Below are positions 1-7,825 of a stretch of 64,000 nucleotides of DNA, one piece after another. Every line of letters begins with the position of its first letter. Positions within the stretch are counted from its first letter, which is position 1. Source of the stretch: Bacteroidales bacterium (GTDB lineage Bacteria; Bacteroidota; Bacteroidia; Bacteroidales; FEN-979); the NCBI GenBank assembly GCA_023231005.1, contig JALNWG010000001.1:138309-202308 (forward strand). The letters are read 5' to 3'. Below the pieces are notes generated by a model that ran no database searches, was not told the DNA's origin, and was given only the letters and a program-made list of their open reading frames with translations. A program made the translations under genes and the position numbers.

Positions 1-779
1 TACATCGGTTGATCTATCTCCTTGCGATTATCGGTACGGTAATTATCCTGTTTTTCCGTGTTTACCTGATCCATGATTTTCTTCACCTTCCACGGTCGGT
101 AGTAAATTTGTCGGAGCTGTATTATTGGAAAGAATGGGCTCATGATATGGAGAAACGGGCCAACGGACGACCCGTATTATTTCTCGGATCCTACCAGCGG
201 GCATCAAAATATACTTTCTATACTGGTAAAACAGCTCACTCAGTGGATGGCTTTGACGGACACCGTACTCAGTATTATTACTGGAGTGATCTGGAAAAGA
301 ATCTTCAGGGAAAAGAGGTTCTGGTTGCCGGATATACAGAATGGATGTATATCCCTGAAAAACAAAAATATACAGGGCAGAATGGGGTCACTACCTACTG
401 GGGAATTGCCAAAAATTTCAGGTCAACTTATCATATTTCACTTGAAACACCGGTTGCCACATTGCGTTTTCCTGCTTCTTCCAACGTTGTTATCCCAGTC
501 AGGATTTTTAACCCGGATCGTGACACCTTACGGTTCGACCTGGATCCCGGGCAGCCTTCATATCTGGTCTATCATATTCATTTTAAGGACAAATTCGCAG
601 TATACGAACAAAGAGCCGCCGATATTTCACACATGATTATTCCGGGGGGCAGTGCCGATACATTAATAACCATCAAAACACCCGATAAACCCGGAAAGTA
701 TTACTTTTGGGTATCCATTCAGACCGGGTGGATGATGTCAGGGAGAAATCAGAATTATCAGAAAATGGAAATTTACTAA
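1..779 (+). CDS. Partial glycosyltransferase, GT39-like C-terminal part
   Basis: The reading frame is open to the left window edge (the codons before the TTG at 9 are CAT CGG), so only the C-terminal ~258 residues are visible. The first ~20 residues are a hydrophobic membrane helix. A soluble domain follows, beginning near SELYYWKEWA and containing NGRPVLFLGSYQRASKY. This combination resembles the periplasmic tail of Bacteroidota dolichyl-phosphate-mannose-type (GT39/ArnT-like) glycosyltransferases, which move sugars from lipid carriers at the inner membrane. The catalytic N-terminal half lies outside the window, so the assignment rests on general resemblance and is tentative. The stop codon overlaps the next gene's start by one base (TAATG), which implies translational coupling with the LptF/G-type permease. 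Confidence 0.5.
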   Translation, partial: HRLIYLLAIIGTVIILFFRVYLIHDFLHLPRSVVNLSELYYWKEWAHDMEKRANGRPVLFLGSYQRASKYTFYTGKTAHSVDGFDGHRTQYYYWSDLEKNLQGKEVLVAGYTEWMYIPEKQKYTGQNGVTTYWGIAKNFRSTYHISLETPVATLRFPASSNVVIPVRIFNPDRDTLRFDLDPGQPSYLVYHIHFKDKFAVYEQRAADISHMIIPGGSADTLITIKTPDKPGKYYFWVSIQTGWMMSGRNQNYQKMEIY

Positions 780-1855
780 TGCGGACGATTGATTGGTATA
801 TCATTAAAAAGTTTCTGGGGACCTTCTTTTTCACCCTGATTCTATTGGTTTTTATTGTAATCGTTTTTGATATTTCCGAAAAACTCGACGATTTTTTAAA
901 GTACGAAGCCCCGCTACGTAGCATCATTTTCGATTACTATCTCAATTTTGTCCCTTATTTCATGAACCTTTTCAGCTACCTGCTAACCTTCATTGCGGTA
1001 ATTTTCTTCACATCGCGGATGGCTTCCAATTCTGAAATCATTGCCATTCTAAGTAGTGGGATAAGTTTCAAACGATTTCTTTTTCCTTACTTCATTTCAG
1101 CGCTCGCATTGGGAGTTCTTTCATTTATGTTAGCCAATTTTATTATTCCCTTTACCAACCGGGGAATGTACGCTTTTGAACAGCGGTATCTCAAAGATCC
1201 CAAGCAGTTTAATGACATGAACATCCATCGCCAGGTTAGTCCGGGTACTTTCGTTTATCTTGAAAATTATGATTTGCACACCAAGGCAGGCTGGAAATTT
1301 TCTCTTGAGAAATTCGACGGGTTAGAGATGACTTATAAACTGAAAGCAGAGCGTATTGAATGGGACAGTATTCGGGAACGCTGGAAAATTTCAAACTACT
1401 TTGTAAGGGACATCAAAGGAATGGAAGAATCCATTCAAAAAGGGGCCCTTCTTGACACCATTCTTCCTTTTAAACCGGTAGATTTTACAGAAGATTTTGA
1501 AGAAGTTAAAGTCATGAATTACTTTGTGCTACAGGAACATATCAAAAAGAAAGAATTACGTGGAGATCCTGACATCATCAAATACAAGGTCAAAAAATAT
1601 GAACGGATTGCACTCCCATTTGCCACACTAATTCTTACCCTGATCGGCGTTTCCGTTTCCAGTCGGAAAGTCCGTGGCGGGATCGGATTCCATCTTGGAT
1701 TTGGACTCGCCTTGACTTTTATCTACATCCTATTTTCACAGATCTTTACCGTACTGGCAACCTTCGGAAATTTTCCACCGCTTCTGGCTGTTTGGATTCC
1801 AAATATTATTTTCGGTATTATTGCCATCCTCCTGATCCGGATGGCTCCTAAATAG
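779..1855 (+). CDS. LptF/LptG (YjgP/YjgQ) family permease
   Basis: This is an inner-membrane subunit of the LptB2FG-type ABC transporter that extracts lipopolysaccharide for transport to the outer membrane. Taking the ATG at 779 gives 358 residues, the usual family size. It has three N-terminal membrane helices (about 12-32, 50-75 and 98-120), a periplasmic middle domain (about 130-270) and three C-terminal helices. The N-terminal helices carry the family pattern of a WYIIKKFLGTF start and a SNSEIIAILSSGIS coupling-helix region. An in-frame ATG at 707 exists but lies deep inside the upstream gene. The ATG at 779 overlaps the upstream stop by one base and is the better start. I cannot tell LptF from LptG by eye. 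The gene ends 8 bases into the convergent ispE gene. Confidence 0.85.
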   Translation: MRTIDWYIIKKFLGTFFFTLILLVFIVIVFDISEKLDDFLKYEAPLRSIIFDYYLNFVPYFMNLFSYLLTFIAVIFFTSRMASNSEIIAILSSGISFKRFLFPYFISALALGVLSFMLANFIIPFTNRGMYAFEQRYLKDPKQFNDMNIHRQVSPGTFVYLENYDLHTKAGWKFSLEKFDGLEMTYKLKAERIEWDSIRERWKISNYFVRDIKGMEESIQKGALLDTILPFKPVDFTEDFEEVKVMNYFVLQEHIKKKELRGDPDIIKYKVKKYERIALPFATLILTLIGVSVSSRKVRGGIGFHLGFGLALTFIYILFSQIFTVLATFGNFPPLLAVWIPNIIFGIIAILLIRMAPK

Positions 1856-2696
1856 CGGAAGACTCCCACACAAAACATCCAGGAAAAAGCCCCTTCAGCG
1901 AGGGGGTCACTTTGAAGAAACCATACAGTGCAGCACCACTGCCCGACATGGAAACATACACTGCCCCAAGTTCATATAATTGCTTTTTAATGTCTTCAAT
2001 TGCTGGAAATTTTTTAAAGATGGTTTTTTCAAAATCATTCACCAAAACAGTGTTCCATTGTTCCACCGATCTGCCAACAATTTCAGTAAGTTGAATTTCC
2101 GGTTCGCGGGGGTCGATTCCGGTATATGCGGCAGTTGTATCACAATGAATATCGGGAGCTACAACAACCAGCGAATATCCTTCAAGGTTTAGCTTGATCG
2201 ATTGAAACCGATCTCCTTTTTCAAAAGCAAAGACCGGTTTATTATCGATAAAAAACGGGCAATCACTTCCCAGCCGACGAGCCAGGTCTTGTAATGCTTC
2301 ATGGGAAAGTCCCAATTCAAACAGGTCATTCAGAAGTAACAAAGTATGTGCCCCATCGGAAGATCCACCTCCCAATCCAGCTCCCATGGGAATAACCTTG
2401 TGAAGATGGATTTTCACGGGAGGAAGTAACTTTGCAGACTGGAGTATGGAATCGGGAGTGAGGAATGAATCGGATAACAGTTGATAGGCTTTTCGGCATA
2501 GGTTTGAAGCAGGATCACCCGGAATATTGAGTCCAGTTGAAGAAAACACCGTAATACCGTCGGAAGCAGGGATGATCTCAAGGATGTCGCACAATGGAAT
2601 CGGGTAAAAAACAGTATTTATGTTGTGGTAACCATCTGCTCTTTTGGCGATGACCTGGAGTCCCAGGTTAATTTTTGCATTGGGAAAACAGATCAT
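1848..2696 (-). CDS. ispE: 4-diphosphocytidyl-2-C-methyl-D-erythritol kinase
   Basis: IspE phosphorylates CDP-methylerythritol with ATP in the non-mevalonate (MEP) isoprenoid pathway in the cytoplasm. The 282 residues begin with the typical AKINLGL substrate-binding strand (catalytic Lys8). Around residues 100-115 they carry the GHMP-kinase glycine-rich ATP loop GAGLGGGSSDGA, and near the C terminus the SGSGAALYG motif. The ATG start overlaps the stop of the upstream cytochrome c peroxidase gene in an ATGA arrangement, so it is the last gene of a coupled ung-peroxidase-ispE operon. Its 3' end overlaps the convergent LptF/G gene by 8 bases. Confidence 0.95.
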   Translation of the reverse strand: MICFPNAKINLGLQVIAKRADGYHNINTVFYPIPLCDILEIIPASDGITVFSSTGLNIPGDPASNLCRKAYQLLSDSFLTPDSILQSAKLLPPVKIHLHKVIPMGAGLGGGSSDGAHTLLLLNDLFELGLSHEALQDLARRLGSDCPFFIDNKPVFAFEKGDRFQSIKLNLEGYSLVVVAPDIHCDTTAAYTGIDPREPEIQLTEIVGRSVEQWNTVLVNDFEKTIFKKFPAIEDIKKQLYELGAVYVSMSGSGAALYGFFKVTPSLKGLFPGCFVWESSAI

Positions 2697-3853
2697 TTTT
2701 CGTCGGGAAATTTATCGGGTTTTGAAAAAGCAGGGTTTGTTGTAAAACTGCTATCTGTAAGAGAAAGCAAGAAAGCCTTCAGATCTGCAATTTGAAAAGG
2801 GGTTAATCGGATTCCATGGGTCCCTATATGGTGCATCAGGGGACTGATGTATGGGGACCCGACCAGTCCGGTATTGTAAAAATCAAGAACCTGGTCGAGG
2901 GAAGTAAACCTTCCGTCGTGCATATAAGGAGCAGTAAAAACTAAGTTCCGTAAAGTTGGAGCCTTATAAGCCCCGATATCCTGCAAATTGCCGGTAATAG
3001 AACTCCGGTCGTTGGGATCGGAAAATACCGAATCCAATCCGTTGTTATAAAAAAGGTTGGTGGTAAACAGGGGATTCGCTTCTCCCCCATGACAGTGGAA
3101 ACAATCGCCTCCCTGTTCTGTCATAAACAGCACATATCCCTTTCGTTCCGAATTGGTCAAAGAGATTTCGCCCCTAAGATAGCGGTCGAATTTTGAATTG
3201 GCGGAGATCAGGGTACGAACAAACTGGGCAATGGCCCTTCCCATATTTTTCATAGTCACAACCTTAGTTCCAAATGCTCTTTGAAAAAGCTCCGGATATC
3301 CCGGAATATTTTGGAATAAAGCCTTCACGCGGTTGGTGTCTCCCTTCATCTCATGAGGAGCCATGATCGACATCCATGTAAGATCTTCCAGAAGTTGGAA
3401 CCGTTTATCCGGATTTTCAATGGATACTTTCCCATTCCACAGGTAACCATGGGTACTCCAAACCAGATTGATCATAGGAAGCATAAAATGCGGAGTATAA
3501 ATACCGGTCAACCCAAACGGATGTCCTCCTGAAAATCGCGGATGGTCAATTCCACACTCAAAGGAACGAGATTGTAAATGACATGTTGCACAACTCATCA
3601 TGGAATCCTGGATCGTTCGTCCCGACAATCTTCCATCGTAAAAAAGAAAGCGACCCAGGGTGATTCCTTCCACCGTCATTAGATTATCGGATGGGATATG
3701 CAGATCCGTTGGAAAATACCTGGGGACATGGATGGTGTAGGGAGTAGCAATGGGTAATTCAGAAGCGTTCTCCCCTTTTTTACAAGAAATCAGAAATATC
3801 AGGAGTATCCCTAACATGATCCGACCAGCCCTATTTTTTAAAAATATTATCAC
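2693..3853 (-). CDS. Di-haem cytochrome c peroxidase, MauG/CcpA family lipoprotein
   Basis: This is a predicted periplasm-facing lipoprotein of 386 residues that reduces hydrogen peroxide with electrons from c-type cytochromes, or carries out a related MauG-type oxidation. Two haem-attachment motifs are visible: CATCH at residues 88-92 and CFHCH near residue 252. The N terminus has a hydrophobic stretch ending in a lipobox (LISC, lipid Cys24). The start is GTG at 3853, overlapping the ung stop in a GTGA arrangement. The first ATG (3817) would leave a very short, uncharged signal sequence, so I prefer GTG. It sits between ung and ispE with 4-base overlaps on both sides. Covalent haem needs the Ccm machinery, which is encoded at 59-61 kb. 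Confidence 0.9.
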   Translation of the reverse strand: MIIFLKNRAGRIMLGILLIFLISCKKGENASELPIATPYTIHVPRYFPTDLHIPSDNLMTVEGITLGRFLFYDGRLSGRTIQDSMMSCATCHLQSRSFECGIDHPRFSGGHPFGLTGIYTPHFMLPMINLVWSTHGYLWNGKVSIENPDKRFQLLEDLTWMSIMAPHEMKGDTNRVKALFQNIPGYPELFQRAFGTKVVTMKNMGRAIAQFVRTLISANSKFDRYLRGEISLTNSERKGYVLFMTEQGGDCFHCHGGEANPLFTTNLFYNNGLDSVFSDPNDRSSITGNLQDIGAYKAPTLRNLVFTAPYMHDGRFTSLDQVLDFYNTGLVGSPYISPLMHHIGTHGIRLTPFQIADLKAFLLSLTDSSFTTNPAFSKPDKFPDEK

Positions 3854-4530
3854 ACTATATTCCAGTTGATCTCGCTTTCTCCTTGTTGTTTCAATAATTG
3901 ATTGATTTTGGAAAAATGCTTACATCCAAAAAAACCTCGATTGGCAGATAAAGGGGAAGGATGAACGGTTGTAAGAACAGTATGTTTCCCCGTATCAATC
4001 AGATTTCGTTTTGCCTGAGCGTAATTTCCCCAAAGGACAAAAATCAATCCTTTCCGTTGGTCCGATAATTTGCGTATGGCCACATCGGTAAAAGTTTCCC
4101 ATCCACGGTTTTGATGAGAACCTGCCTGATTTTCGCGTACGGTTAGGGTTGCGTTTAACAGCAACACTCCCTGATCTGCCCAGGAAGTCAGGTCCCCATG
4201 TTTGGAAATCGGGATTCCAAGGTCATTTTCTAATTCCTTAAATATGTTGATCAGGGATGGTGGTTTAGCTACCCCCCGCGGAACAGAAAAGCAGAGTCCG
4301 TGAGCCTGAGAAAATCCATGGTAAGGATCTTGCCCTAACAGCACCACCTTGACACGTTGAAAAGGAGTTCTGTTAAATGCATTGAAAATCAAACTTCCGG
4401 GAGGAAAAACACGGTATTTTTTTCTTTCTTCTATCAAAAACTTTTTCAGATCGGAAAAATATGGTTTATCAAATTCTTCCTGAAGCGCATGTAGCCAGCT
4501 TTCTTCAATTACAGGGACTATTTTCTCCAT
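3850..4530 (-). CDS. ung: Uracil-DNA glycosylase
   Basis: Ung removes uracil from DNA at the first step of base-excision repair. The 226-residue protein (ATG at 4530) carries the water-activating motif GQDPYHG with catalytic Asp68 and the C-terminal HPSPLSA minor-groove loop. Both are diagnostic of family 1 UDG. A longer frame from 4569 adds 13 residues (MCKVINERKFITV) without family resemblance, so I chose the internal ATG. It is the first gene of a coupled operon with the cytochrome c peroxidase and ispE. No TAnnTTTG element is visible just upstream. Confidence 0.95.
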   Translation of the reverse strand: MEKIVPVIEESWLHALQEEFDKPYFSDLKKFLIEERKKYRVFPPGSLIFNAFNRTPFQRVKVVLLGQDPYHGFSQAHGLCFSVPRGVAKPPSLINIFKELENDLGIPISKHGDLTSWADQGVLLLNATLTVRENQAGSHQNRGWETFTDVAIRKLSDQRKGLIFVLWGNYAQAKRNLIDTGKHTVLTTVHPSPLSANRGFFGCKHFSKINQLLKQQGESEINWNIV

Positions 4531-4607
4531 AACAGTTATAAACTTTCTCTCGTTGATAACTTTACACAATAAAACGAGATTTTTTTAGTTCTCAATTTGA
4601 GAAACAG

Positions 4608-4615
4608 TATCTTTG
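4608..4615 (+). promoter_or_regulatory. Bacteroidota -7 element (TATCTTTG) for the small lipoprotein
   Basis: The sequence TATCTTTG matches the TAnnTTTG -7 consensus of Bacteroidota housekeeping sigma factor promoters. It lies 35 bases before the ATG at 4651. A good -33 TTTG at 19-23 bases spacing is not obvious. Confidence 0.55.
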
Positions 4616-4650
4616 TAACAAATTTGTATTAAAATCTGGAATCATTCAAC

Positions 4651-4773
4651 ATGAAAAAGATCATTTATCTCGTCCTCACTGTCATCGTTCTGGGTATCAT
4701 CACTTCTTGTGCTTCTAATCAGCGATGTGCAGCTTATGGTGAAAAGCAAAGATACCAAATAGAACGTCATTGA
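4651..4773 (+). CDS. Small lipoprotein, 40 residues
   Basis: A short ORF encodes a 40-residue protein with two N-terminal lysines, a ~14-residue hydrophobic stretch and a lipobox ending in Cys20 (ITSC), followed by ASNQRCAAYGEKQRY. The mature peptide would be only ~21 residues carrying one further cysteine. Tiny lipoproteins with a Cys-x-Ala-Tyr-type tail are common in Bacteroidota, but I know of no function. A TAnnTTTG promoter element lies upstream, supporting expression. It is followed at once by the promoter of the next outer-membrane protein gene, so it may be a single-gene transcript. Confidence 0.6.
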   Translation: MKKIIYLVLTVIVLGIITSCASNQRCAAYGEKQRYQIERH

Positions 4774-4800
4774 AATTCCATCCATTTATTTTTTCTTTCG

Positions 4801-4808
4801 TAATTTTG
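4801..4808 (+). promoter_or_regulatory. Bacteroidota -7 element (TAATTTTG) for the outer-membrane protein gene
   Basis: TAATTTTG fits the TAnnTTTG consensus. It lies 20 bases before the ATG at 4829, consistent with a short 5' leader. Confidence 0.45.
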
Positions 4809-4828
4809 TTTTTGTAGAATTTTTTCCA

Positions 4829-5596
4829 ATGCGAAGGATTTTCCTGAGTCTGATTTTACTTTTACTGACTGCAGGGGGTTTTACTGTTCAAGCTCAATTG
4901 GAAGCTGAAACAGATACCACTCCGGATAATGTATTGTTGGAAAAACAATGGAGTTTGGGAGCGATGATTCACACCAACGGATGGGGATTAAAATTTCACA
5001 GTGGACATAACATCACAGCGTTACGTCAATTTATGTGGGAAATCGAATTTTCCACTTACAAATCGACCAAAGAAGTAAAGACAATCAACCCCTATTTTTC
5101 CGATTCTCGTTCTTATATTTATGGGAAACTGAATTATCTCTATTTTTTGCGTGGTGGAGTTGGTCAACAACACATTTTGAACCGTAAACCATATTGGGGA
5201 GGAGTTCAAGTGAGTTGGTTGTATTATGGTGGTTTTTCTTTGGGTCTAACCAAACCTGTTTACCTCTATATCATTCATTTCAAAAGTGGATATAGCGATT
5301 ATGAAGTAAAAGAGGAACGCTATGACCCGGAGATCCATTTTGTGGATAACATTTATGGAAGAGGATCTTTTTTAACTGGGATTCTAAACCTTGGATTTTA
5401 TCCAGGCGCTTATGTGAAAACCGGGTTTGATTTCGAGTTTGGAGTTAAAAATAAGCGGATTAGTTCTCTGGAAATTGGCGGAATCCTCGATTTTTCTCCT
5501 ATTCCGATTCCCATTATGGCGTATGCTCCGAAACAGAATTTTTTTCTGACTCTTTACGTGAGCGTTATGTTTGGCAAGCGATATAATAATTATTAG
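4829..5596 (+). CDS. Predicted outer-membrane beta-barrel protein, unknown function
   Basis: The 255-residue protein starts with a classic signal peptide (RRIFLSLILLLL, predicted cleavage near QA-Q at residue ~22). The rest alternates aromatic/hydrophobic and polar residues in strand-like stretches (for example YIYGKLNYLYFLRGG and WLYYGGFSLGL), as expected for a small beta-barrel, and it ends in VSVMFGKRYNNY. I recognise no enzymatic motif. It looks like a conserved hypothetical Bacteroidota outer-membrane protein. It has its own TAATTTTG promoter element and converges on birA. Confidence 0.6.
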   Translation: MRRIFLSLILLLLTAGGFTVQAQLEAETDTTPDNVLLEKQWSLGAMIHTNGWGLKFHSGHNITALRQFMWEIEFSTYKSTKEVKTINPYFSDSRSYIYGKLNYLYFLRGGVGQQHILNRKPYWGGVQVSWLYYGGFSLGLTKPVYLYIIHFKSGYSDYEVKEERYDPEIHFVDNIYGRGSFLTGILNLGFYPGAYVKTGFDFEFGVKNKRISSLEIGGILDFSPIPIPIMAYAPKQNFFLTLYVSVMFGKRYNNY

Positions 5597-5601
5597 GGAC
5601 T

Positions 5602-6387
5602 TCAGAGAATATATTCGATTTCTTTGTGATGATACGAAATAGTGTCTCCTTGAGGATGCTTGACCATCAATCGGCCAAAATCATCTACACCAGTAATCAT
5701 CCCTTTTATTGTTTTCTTCTCCCTGGTATAATCCCTCCATTCCTCCACACCTAAAAGATGGTGATGGTAATCGTCGTTTAATTGTTCGATCTTCAGGTTT
5801 TTAAGCGACATATATCGCAAATCCATATATTGGCATACTTTAACAAGGGCTTCCTTCAGCCCTATTTCCCGGCGCATGACCTGAATCAGGGAGATTGCGT
5901 TGGAAAGATTGTGAACAAAATGGGTCTGGTTAATATTGATACCGATTCCGATGAAAGCAGTGTCGAAAACCAAACCCATAACCTTTGTCTCAATAAGAAT
6001 ACCGGCCATTTTTAAATCACCGTATAAGATATCGTTGGGCCATTTGATTTTACATTTGAGGTTGGCAGTTTGATTTCCGGGAACCAACCGGGGATTGCAT
6101 TCCGGGGAAATAGAAGCCTGGATAAAATCAAGGATTCCCAACGATATCGCTTTATTTAATAAAAACTGACATTGGGGTTCCAGAAAGTGAGGCTTCAAGA
6201 CAACGGTAAAGGTTAGGTTTTTCCCGGGCTCGCTTTGCCAAACATGATCTTGTTGTCCCCGGCCTGCATATTGTTCTCTGGCCCAGATCACAGTGCCATC
6301 TTCCAATGGTTGTTTCGCGTCAATCTGTTGGGCATAGGTATTGGTCGAGTCAATGCGGGTAATTTCGAAAATTCTCTTACCAATCAT
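5602..6387 (-). CDS. birA: Biotin--[acetyl-CoA-carboxylase] ligase
   Basis: This enzyme activates biotin with ATP and attaches it to the lysine of biotin carboxyl carrier proteins. The 261 residues carry the biotin-AMP loop as GRGQQ-x3-W near residue 43, the KWPNDI active-site motif near 115, and IGIGININ near 145-152. There is no N-terminal helix-turn-helix, so it is the monofunctional type rather than the E. coli-type repressor. It is divergent from radC, with a ~120-base intergenic region holding no clear TAnnTTTG element on its strand. Confidence 0.93.
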   Translation of the reverse strand: MIGKRIFEITRIDSTNTYAQQIDAKQPLEDGTVIWAREQYAGRGQQDHVWQSEPGKNLTFTVVLKPHFLEPQCQFLLNKAISLGILDFIQASISPECNPRLVPGNQTANLKCKIKWPNDILYGDLKMAGILIETKVMGLVFDTAFIGIGININQTHFVHNLSNAISLIQVMRREIGLKEALVKVCQYMDLRYMSLKNLKIEQLNDDYHHHLLGVEEWRDYTREKKTIKGMITGVDDFGRLMVKHPQGDTISYHHKEIEYIL

Positions 6388-6507
6388 TCCAAGTGTTTTT
6401 TAATTAAACGGCAAAGTCCCCTATTTAGTGCGGTTTTCAATTAATTTTAAAAAAGTGATCCCCCTTGTATTACCTTTTTCCTGTTTTTCCGATTAAGTGA
6501 GAAAACC

Positions 6508-7206
6508 ATGGAAACATATTCTAACCACACCCCGATCCGACATTGGGCTGAAGACGACCGCCCCCGCGAAAAACTACTCCTGAAAGGCCGGCACTCATTA
6601 AGTGATGCCGAGCTCCTGGCTATTTTAATCGGTTCAGGGATCCGTAATGAATCCGCCCTGGATCTGGCAAAAAGCATTTTTCAGCGGGCTCAGGAAAATC
6701 TTACAGAACTTGCCAAAATGAGTTTTAATGATCTGACTCGGATTCGGGGAATCGGAAAAGCCCGGGCCATTATCATTTTAGCAGCTCTTGAACTGGGTCG
6801 CCGGAGGAATGAAGCTACCTCCCTAACCCGTGAAGTGATTCATTCGAGTAAAGAAGCGTTCGAAATTTTTAAAAACACCATCGGTGATTGTCCCTATGAA
6901 GCATTCTGGATCATTCTGCTTAATCGTGCTAACCGAATCCTGCAGAAATGCAACATCTCTGAGGGAGGAATTTCAGGAACGGTGGTTGATCCGAAAAAGA
7001 TTTTTAAAATTGCACTCGATAACCATGCTTCTTCGATCATTCTGGGACACAATCACCCTTCCGGTACAATCCAACCCAGCGAAGCCGACTCAATTATTAC
7101 TAAAAAGATTTCAGCCGCCGGAAGAATGTTGGACGTTGCCGTAATCGACCACATCATTGTAGGGGAAGATGGATATTACAGCTTTGCAGACGATGGAACC
7201 CTTTAA
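6508..7206 (+). CDS. radC: RadC family JAMM/MPN+ protein
   Basis: The 232 residues contain a helix-hairpin-helix (LTRIRGIGKARAI, residues ~70-85) followed by a JAMM metalloprotease-like domain. Its zinc motif H181-x-H183-x7-S191-x2-D194 is intact (HNHPSG...SEAD). RadC proteins are named for DNA repair, but their biochemical role is still uncertain. The intact metal site suggests an active hydrolase. The stop codon overlaps the convergent deacetylase gene by 4 bases. Confidence 0.93.
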   Translation: METYSNHTPIRHWAEDDRPREKLLLKGRHSLSDAELLAILIGSGIRNESALDLAKSIFQRAQENLTELAKMSFNDLTRIRGIGKARAIIILAALELGRRRNEATSLTREVIHSSKEAFEIFKNTIGDCPYEAFWIILLNRANRILQKCNISEGGISGTVVDPKKIFKIALDNHASSIILGHNHPSGTIQPSEADSIITKKISAAGRMLDVAVIDHIIVGEDGYYSFADDGTL

Positions 7207-7820
7207 TCGGGAATAGTAGTAAAAGAGTACCCCAGCTCATAAAAATGTTCTAGAAACCGGGGAAGCGCATACCTCATTTTTTCCAAAGCTTTCAGGCTGT
7301 CGTGGAATACAACAATAGAACCACTTTTTGTATTCCGGATAGTCAGGTCCAGACATTCTTCAGGACTTGTATTTCTGTTAAAATCATTGGTAAGTACCGA
7401 CCATAAGACAAACCGGAATTTTTTCCTGAGCAGTAAATACTGGGTGGGTGTAAATCGTCCATAAGGTGGACGAAACAAATGGGTAGAAAAGAACTCATCA
7501 CAATGGGTTACATCCTCCAAGTATGCTCCCGGTGGGGTTTGCCAACCATTGAGATGATGGAAAGTATGATTTCCGATTGAATGACCTTCCGCGATTAAGT
7601 TATCGAATAACTGTGGGTATTTTCTAACATTGTCCCCCACCAGAAAAAACGTAGCTTTGGCTTCATACTTCCTTAAAATCTCAAGGGTTATCGGAGTAAC
7701 TTCCGGAACGGGACCATCATCAAAAGTCAGATAGATAACCTTTTCCTTCTTTGGAAAATCACAAACCAGATAATCGGAATTGAACCACCGGAAAAAAAAA
7801 GGTGACCGGACAGTTTTCAT
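7203..7820 (-). CDS. Polysaccharide deacetylase (NodB/CE4 family)
   Basis: This is a metal-dependent N- or O-deacetylase of envelope glycans or peptidoglycan. The 205 residues form a single NodB domain: motif 1 LTFDDGP (residues 31-37, catalytic/metal Asp34-Asp35), motif 2 HSIGNH (residues 80-85, two metal His) and motif 3 RPPYGR near 117. There is no obvious signal peptide. The N terminus (KTVRSPFFFRWF) is basic and aromatic, so it may act in the cytoplasm or be weakly membrane-associated. It starts 6 bases downstream of the large DUF2723 gene on the same strand and is probably co-transcribed with it. Confidence 0.9.
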   Translation of the reverse strand: MKTVRSPFFFRWFNSDYLVCDFPKKEKVIYLTFDDGPVPEVTPITLEILRKYEAKATFFLVGDNVRKYPQLFDNLIAEGHSIGNHTFHHLNGWQTPPGAYLEDVTHCDEFFSTHLFRPPYGRFTPTQYLLLRKKFRFVLWSVLTNDFNRNTSPEECLDLTIRNTKSGSIVVFHDSLKALEKMRYALPRFLEHFYELGYSFTTIPD

Positions 7821-7825
7821 CAGAA

